From Acidobacteriota bacterium (GTDB lineage Bacteria > Acidobacteriota > Vicinamibacteria > Vicinamibacterales > UBA2999), in NCBI GenBank assembly GCA_020851565.1, contig JADZCN010000162.1, positions 1 to 37,237 on the forward strand: DNA of 37,237 bases, read 5' to 3'. Under the pieces are notes generated by a model. The model was not told the DNA's origin. It saw nothing but the letters and a program-made list of their open reading frames with translations, and did no database searches. Positions 34,015 to 37,237 of the stretch are shown piece after piece. Position 1 is the stretch's first letter. Every line of letters starts with the position of its first letter. The position numbers and the translations under genes were made by a program.

Positions 34015-34875
34015 ATGGGTGCCGTGCGCCGGCCGCTTCGACTGCTCGCTTCCTCGGCCTGGCTGCTCGCCGCGTTGGCCGCGGCGATGCCCGCGCCTTC
34101 CGCCGCACGGGCGCAGTCCTCGGCGCCCGCCGACGCCACGCCCCACACGAGAACCGAGCGCGAGGCCTTCCTCACCACGGCCCCCATCGTCGGCCAGGAG
34201 ACGGTGTCGAAGGGTGTCACCGGGACGGTGCGCGTGACGCTCAGCGACGGCACCGTCACGCATGATGCGAGCGTCCAGACGATCGACGACAGCCGCATGA
34301 AGTACGAGACGCCGAAGGGCGTCGAGATGAACTTCAAGGACAGCTGGCGGTTCAACGTGGCCGCGTACCAGGTCGACCGCCTGCTCGACCTGGGGATGAT
34401 TCCAGCCACCGTCGAGCGCCTGTTCCGGGGCAAGCCCGCCTCGTTCACCTGGTGGGTGGACGACGTCCTGATGGACGAGGAGGACCGGCAGCGCCGGAAC
34501 ATCGACGCGCCGACCAAGGCCGACTGGGATCAGCAGCTGTCAACCGTGCGGCTGTTCGATCAGCTCATTGCGAACGTCGATCGCAACAAGGGGAACCTGC
34601 TGATCGACAAGCAGTGGAACATGTGGATGATCGATCACTCGCGCGCGTTCCGGGTGAACGGCCGGCTCCGCTCCCCGGATCACCTGACGAGGGCGGAGCG
34701 CTCGATGCTGACGCGCCTGCGGCAACTGGACCGCGAGAGCCTGCGCACGGCGGCGGGCCGGCACCTGAACGGCGAGGAGATCGCTGCCCTGCTCAAGCGC
34801 CGCGACCAGATCGTGGCCCACTTCGACAAGGGCGGTCCGAGGCTGCTCTTCGATCGCCCGGCACGCTGCTGCTGA
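34015..34875 (+). CDS. Exported atypical-kinase-like protein, second copy
   Basis: A tandem paralog of the preceding gene, also exactly 286 residues. After a different signal peptide (about 1-33) the mature parts align without large gaps: VRVTLSDGTVTHDASVQTID, NFKDSWRFNVAAYQVDRLL, FTWWVDDVLMDEE, LFDQLIANVDRNKGNLLID, MWMIDHSRAF and the C-terminal RPARCC. The catalytic Asp, the following Asn and the second Asp are all retained, as is Gln in place of the expected lysine. I start at ATG 34015 because GAGGAGGA is five bases upstream; an in-frame GTG at 33985 would overlap the first gene. Both products should be in the periplasm or outside the cell. Duplicates with all core residues kept suggest both are functional. 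Confidence 0.7.
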   Translation: MGAVRRPLRLLASSAWLLAALAAAMPAPSAARAQSSAPADATPHTRTEREAFLTTAPIVGQETVSKGVTGTVRVTLSDGTVTHDASVQTIDDSRMKYETPKGVEMNFKDSWRFNVAAYQVDRLLDLGMIPATVERLFRGKPASFTWWVDDVLMDEEDRQRRNIDAPTKADWDQQLSTVRLFDQLIANVDRNKGNLLIDKQWNMWMIDHSRAFRVNGRLRSPDHLTRAERSMLTRLRQLDRESLRTAAGRHLNGEEIAALLKRRDQIVAHFDKGGPRLLFDRPARCC

Positions 34876-34891
34876 CGGGAACCCCCATGAA

Positions 34892-35632
34892 TCACGAGAG
34901 GAAGAGGATGTACCCCGCGATCGTGACGAGCAGCACGGCGAACCCCTGCTGAAGCCGGCGGGCCGGGATGCGGCCACCGAGATATCCGCCCACGACCGTG
35001 CCGGCAGCCGCCACCGAAGCGAAGATCCCGACGACGGGCCAGTCGAACGTCACGCGACCCAGGTAGCCCGCCAGTCCGGCCGCGGCGCTGAGGGCGATCA
35101 CCAGGAGCGACGCGCTGGCTGCCTGGCGCATGGGCAAGCCGCCGACGAGCACGAGCGCGGGCACGATGAGAAACCCGCCGCCGATGCCCACCAGGCCGGT
35201 GAGCACACCGACGGCGAGGCCGATGGCAATCACCAGCAGGGGATGCGGGTGCGCGGCCCCGGGCATCTCGCCGCCGCCTCGCGATCGGTGCCACATGGCC
35301 GCGGCAGCCGACAGCATGACGACCGCCAGGAACAGCAGCTGGGTCCGGCCATCGAGGAACGAGGCGAGCCAGGCGCCGGCGTACGACCCGGCCATGGTCG
35401 CGGGGCCCATCACGACCGCCGCTCCGAGCGGCAGCATTCCCCGCGCGAGCGCGGAAACGGCGCCGGCGGCGGCCGCCGCGCCCACGACCGGCAGGCTCAT
35501 GGCGATGGCCTGCTTGGGCTCGTAGCCCAGCAGGAACGTGAAGACGGGGACGGTGAGGATCGAGCCTCCACCACCGAGCAACCCGAGCGACAGGCCGATC
35601 AGGGAGGCGGCGAGCCAGGCGGCAGCAGTCAT
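34892..35632 (-). CDS. TauE/SafE-family membrane exporter
   Basis: A 246-residue membrane protein with about eight hydrophobic segments arranged as two similar halves, each opening with a glycine-rich motif: GLLGGGGSILTVPVF (about 18-32) and GLVGIGGGFLIVPAL (about 143-157). This is the TauE/SafE (DUF81) fold, linked to export of sulfite, sulfonates or organosulfur anions, though many members have no known substrate. I start at ATG 35632; the frame is open further upstream but that part overlaps the saccharopine-dehydrogenase-like gene. There is a 23-base gap to that gene, so the two are likely cotranscribed. It is convergent with the kinase-like pair. Confidence 0.88.
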   Translation of the reverse strand: MTAAAWLAASLIGLSLGLLGGGGSILTVPVFTFLLGYEPKQAIAMSLPVVGAAAAAGAVSALARGMLPLGAAVVMGPATMAGSYAGAWLASFLDGRTQLLFLAVVMLSAAAAMWHRSRGGGEMPGAAHPHPLLVIAIGLAVGVLTGLVGIGGGFLIVPALVLVGGLPMRQAASASLLVIALSAAAGLAGYLGRVTFDWPVVGIFASVAAAGTVVGGYLGGRIPARRLQQGFAVLLVTIAGYILFLS

Positions 35633-35655
35633 GTCATCGCCATGGGCGGCGCGGA

Positions 35656-36987
35656 TCACGCCGGCCCGATAGGATCTTCCTTCTCCGTGAAGGCGATCCC
35701 CAGTCGCGCGAGCTCCGCCAGCGACGGCTCGTAGACTTCGGGGTGCACGGGCGCATGCACGCCCTTGAGTGAGAGGCGCCCCTCCAACAGCAGCCTCGCG
35801 GCGATGGCCGGCGGCAGCCCCGTGGTGCGCGCGATTGAGGTTTCCCCACCGTCCACGCCGTAGTCGATCATGGTAGAGGTGTAGCGGGCTCGACGCCCAT
35901 CCTCCGGGAAGAACGCGTCGTAGCGGTGCTCCATCACCACCATGTCGCGCTCGCCGGGGGCGTAGACGAGTTTCCGCAAGTACAGGCCGGCCACCACGTC
36001 CCGTGGGCTGCCCTGGTCCAGCGGGATGGGTTCGTCCGAGAGGAGGCCCAGCCACTGCAGCTTGTGGAAGACGCTGCTGTAGGGCTCGAGCGTCAGCGCG
36101 CGCCGCAGCGCCGCCTCTGGTGTTTCACCATCCTGCGCGCCCGCGAGCCTCGACGTGAACTGCCGGTACGACAGCCCGCGGAGGTCGTGCACGTCCTCTT
36201 CGAACAGGCCGAGGTCCAGCATCTTGCGCACCGTCTCGCTCCACCCGATGTAGCGGATGGTCCCGCGGTAGACGTTCCTCACCTCGGGCATGCCGTAGAG
36301 CTCCACGTAGGGCACCGAGTTGGCGTTGGCGTACTGTTCGAACCAGCCAAGCCCTTCGACCTCCATGAAGCCGCAGTGGCGAAAGGTGTCGCCGGGGGGA
36401 TAGGTGACCACCTCGCCGTCGCGCAGGATGCGTGCCTCGCGCGTGCTCGCGCCGATGAGCCCCGCCGGCGACCACGAGAGCTTGTAGCCGAACGGGTTCG
36501 TGTTGGCCCCGGCCGACGGGATGGCGCCGCAGCAGGACCAGAACGACTCCACCTGCCCTCCGCGCTCGTGGATCTGCCGGATGGTCCGGGCGGCGGACAT
36601 GTGGTCGATACCCGGGTCGAGCCCGAGCTCGCAGAGCAGCAAGAGGCCGGCCTCGCGCGCGGGGCCATCGAGCGCGCGCACGTCGTCCTTGATGTACGAC
36701 GCGTTGATCATGTCGACGCGGGCGCGCACCGAGGCCTCGGCCACCGGCGCCATGAAGGGCGCGGGCAGCAGGTTGATGACGAGGTCCGGCGACGTGGTCG
36801 CGAGCACGCGGGGGACGTCCGCGACGCTCTCCCGAAGGCCCCGGGCCCGCGGCGCCCCGCCGGTGACGGCGGCGAGGTTCCCCTCGTCCTGGTCCACCAC
36901 CGTCAGGTGGTGCGGCGTGTGCTCCAGCAGGTAACGGACGCAGGGACCGGCCACGCGGCCGGCACCCAGGATGAGGATGCTCTTCAC
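35656..36987 (-). CDS. Saccharopine dehydrogenase family oxidoreductase
   Basis: A 443-residue NAD(P)-dependent oxidoreductase. The N-terminal SILILGAGRVAGPCVRYLL is the nucleotide-binding fold, and LCELGLDPGIDHMSAARTI, SCCGAIPSAGANTNPFGYKLSWSP and YIGWSETVRKMLDLG match the glutamate-forming saccharopine dehydrogenase (LYS9/AASS C-terminal domain) branch. In lysine metabolism these enzymes interconvert saccharopine and glutamate plus aminoadipate semialdehyde; related bacterial members act on carboxynorspermidine or unknown imines. Start is GTG 36987 with GGAAGG upstream; the frame extends upstream but overlaps the antiporter gene there. One base separates it from the antiporter stop, so the genes are coupled. 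No other lysine-degradation gene is in view. Confidence 0.9.
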   Translation of the reverse strand: MKSILILGAGRVAGPCVRYLLEHTPHHLTVVDQDEGNLAAVTGGAPRARGLRESVADVPRVLATTSPDLVINLLPAPFMAPVAEASVRARVDMINASYIKDDVRALDGPAREAGLLLLCELGLDPGIDHMSAARTIRQIHERGGQVESFWSCCGAIPSAGANTNPFGYKLSWSPAGLIGASTREARILRDGEVVTYPPGDTFRHCGFMEVEGLGWFEQYANANSVPYVELYGMPEVRNVYRGTIRYIGWSETVRKMLDLGLFEEDVHDLRGLSYRQFTSRLAGAQDGETPEAALRRALTLEPYSSVFHKLQWLGLLSDEPIPLDQGSPRDVVAGLYLRKLVYAPGERDMVVMEHRYDAFFPEDGRRARYTSTMIDYGVDGGETSIARTTGLPPAIAARLLLEGRLSLKGVHAPVHPEVYEPSLAELARLGIAFTEKEDPIGPA

Positions 36988-36988
36988 G

Positions 36989-37237
36989 TCAGGTGCCTTC
37001 CGTGCGGAAATCCGAGACCCGGGCGCCCCAGGCGCTGCCGGCCCCCACGACGAACATGGCGACGAGCGCCAGGGCCAGCAGCAGCAGCCACGGCGAATCG
37101 AACCGGCCCGCCGCGGCGTAGGTGATGGCACTGGCCGACGCGACCAGCAGCGCGTACGGGAGCTGGGTCTTCACGTGGTCGATGTGATCGCAGGCCGCGC
37201 CCATGGACGACAGGATCGTCGTGTCCGAGATGGGCGA
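36989..37237 (-). CDS. NhaC-family Na+/H+ antiporter, C-terminal part
   Basis: Only the last 82 residues are in the window; the frame runs off the right edge. The opening SPISDTTILSSMGAACDHID is the conserved segment of NhaC-type antiporters, with a hydrophilic entry containing the Ser-Asp-Thr-Thr signature, followed by HVKTQLPYAL and two hydrophobic segments (about residues 27-45 and 51-68 of the visible part). It should exchange sodium, or an organic anion in some relatives, for protons across the cytoplasmic membrane. It is the upstream gene of a coupled set with the saccharopine-dehydrogenase-like and TauE genes. Confidence 0.85.
   Translation of the reverse strand, partial: SPISDTTILSSMGAACDHIDHVKTQLPYALLVASASAITYAAAGRFDSPWLLLLALALVAMFVVGAGSAWGARVSDFRTEGT

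Overview
The window (37,237 bases, very GC-rich) is a densely packed bacterial chromosome segment with about 30 protein genes and no rRNA, tRNA, CRISPR array, transposase or phage gene that I can see. The mix of genes suggests an Acidobacteriota genome, most likely class Vicinamibacteria: exported multi-repeat carboxypeptidase-regulatory-like proteins, Tat-exported hydrolases, paired phytoene-desaturase-like flavoproteins, a second-type (TrpB2) tryptophan synthase beta chain and very high GC. That assignment is inference from content; no 16S gene is present.

Layout. 1-4 kb: the 3' end of an N-acyl-D-amino-acid deacylase, a Tat-exported threonine-aldolase-like PLP enzyme and a class A penicillin-binding protein. 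4-6.5 kb: a ParC/GyrA-type topoisomerase subunit. 6.7-13 kb, plus strand: an exported bicupin, TrpB2, a Tat-exported metallo-beta-lactamase-fold hydrolase overlapping argA, and a CPA1-type cation/proton antiporter with an RCK-like tail. 13-17.3 kb: an FAD-linked D-lactate/glycolate dehydrogenase, a DUF2461 protein, and a nitrilase-superfamily hydrolase followed by an APC amino-acid permease. 17.4-19.6 kb: an exported FAH-fold protein and two small membrane proteins. 19.8-24.5 kb: a GcvT-fold protein divergent from two tandem PYROXD2-like flavoproteins. 24.8-30.1 kb: malic enzyme divergent from two tandem carboxypeptidase-regulatory-like exported proteins. 30.1-33 kb: a GNAT acetyltransferase, a D-serine dehydratase/D-threonine aldolase family enzyme and a SagB-type nitroreductase. 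33.1-34.9 kb: two tandem exported 286-residue proteins with an atypical-kinase signature. 34.9-37.2 kb, minus strand: TauE/SafE permease, saccharopine-dehydrogenase-like enzyme and the C-terminus of an NhaC-family antiporter.

The genes do not form one pathway. Small units are visible (MBL-argA, nitrilase-permease, NhaC-saccharopine dehydrogenase-TauE), and several enzymes point to amino-acid and D-amino-acid turnover, but that theme is inference.

The most unusual signal lies between and inside genes. Short degenerate tandem repeats, mostly of period 7 with a five-purine-then-TC pattern (AGGGGTC, AGAAGTC, GGGAGTC), recur in many intergenic gaps, supply stop codons of two genes, and occur in frame at the same alignment position in both flavoprotein paralogs. 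A related but distinct repeat forms a 69-bp near-perfect inverted repeat between two convergent genes at 24.5-24.8 kb. A recurrent promoter-like TATAATCC/TATGATC box lies so close to several start codons that leaderless transcripts are likely. The tandem exported kinase-like proteins are the best candidate for an undescribed protein system.
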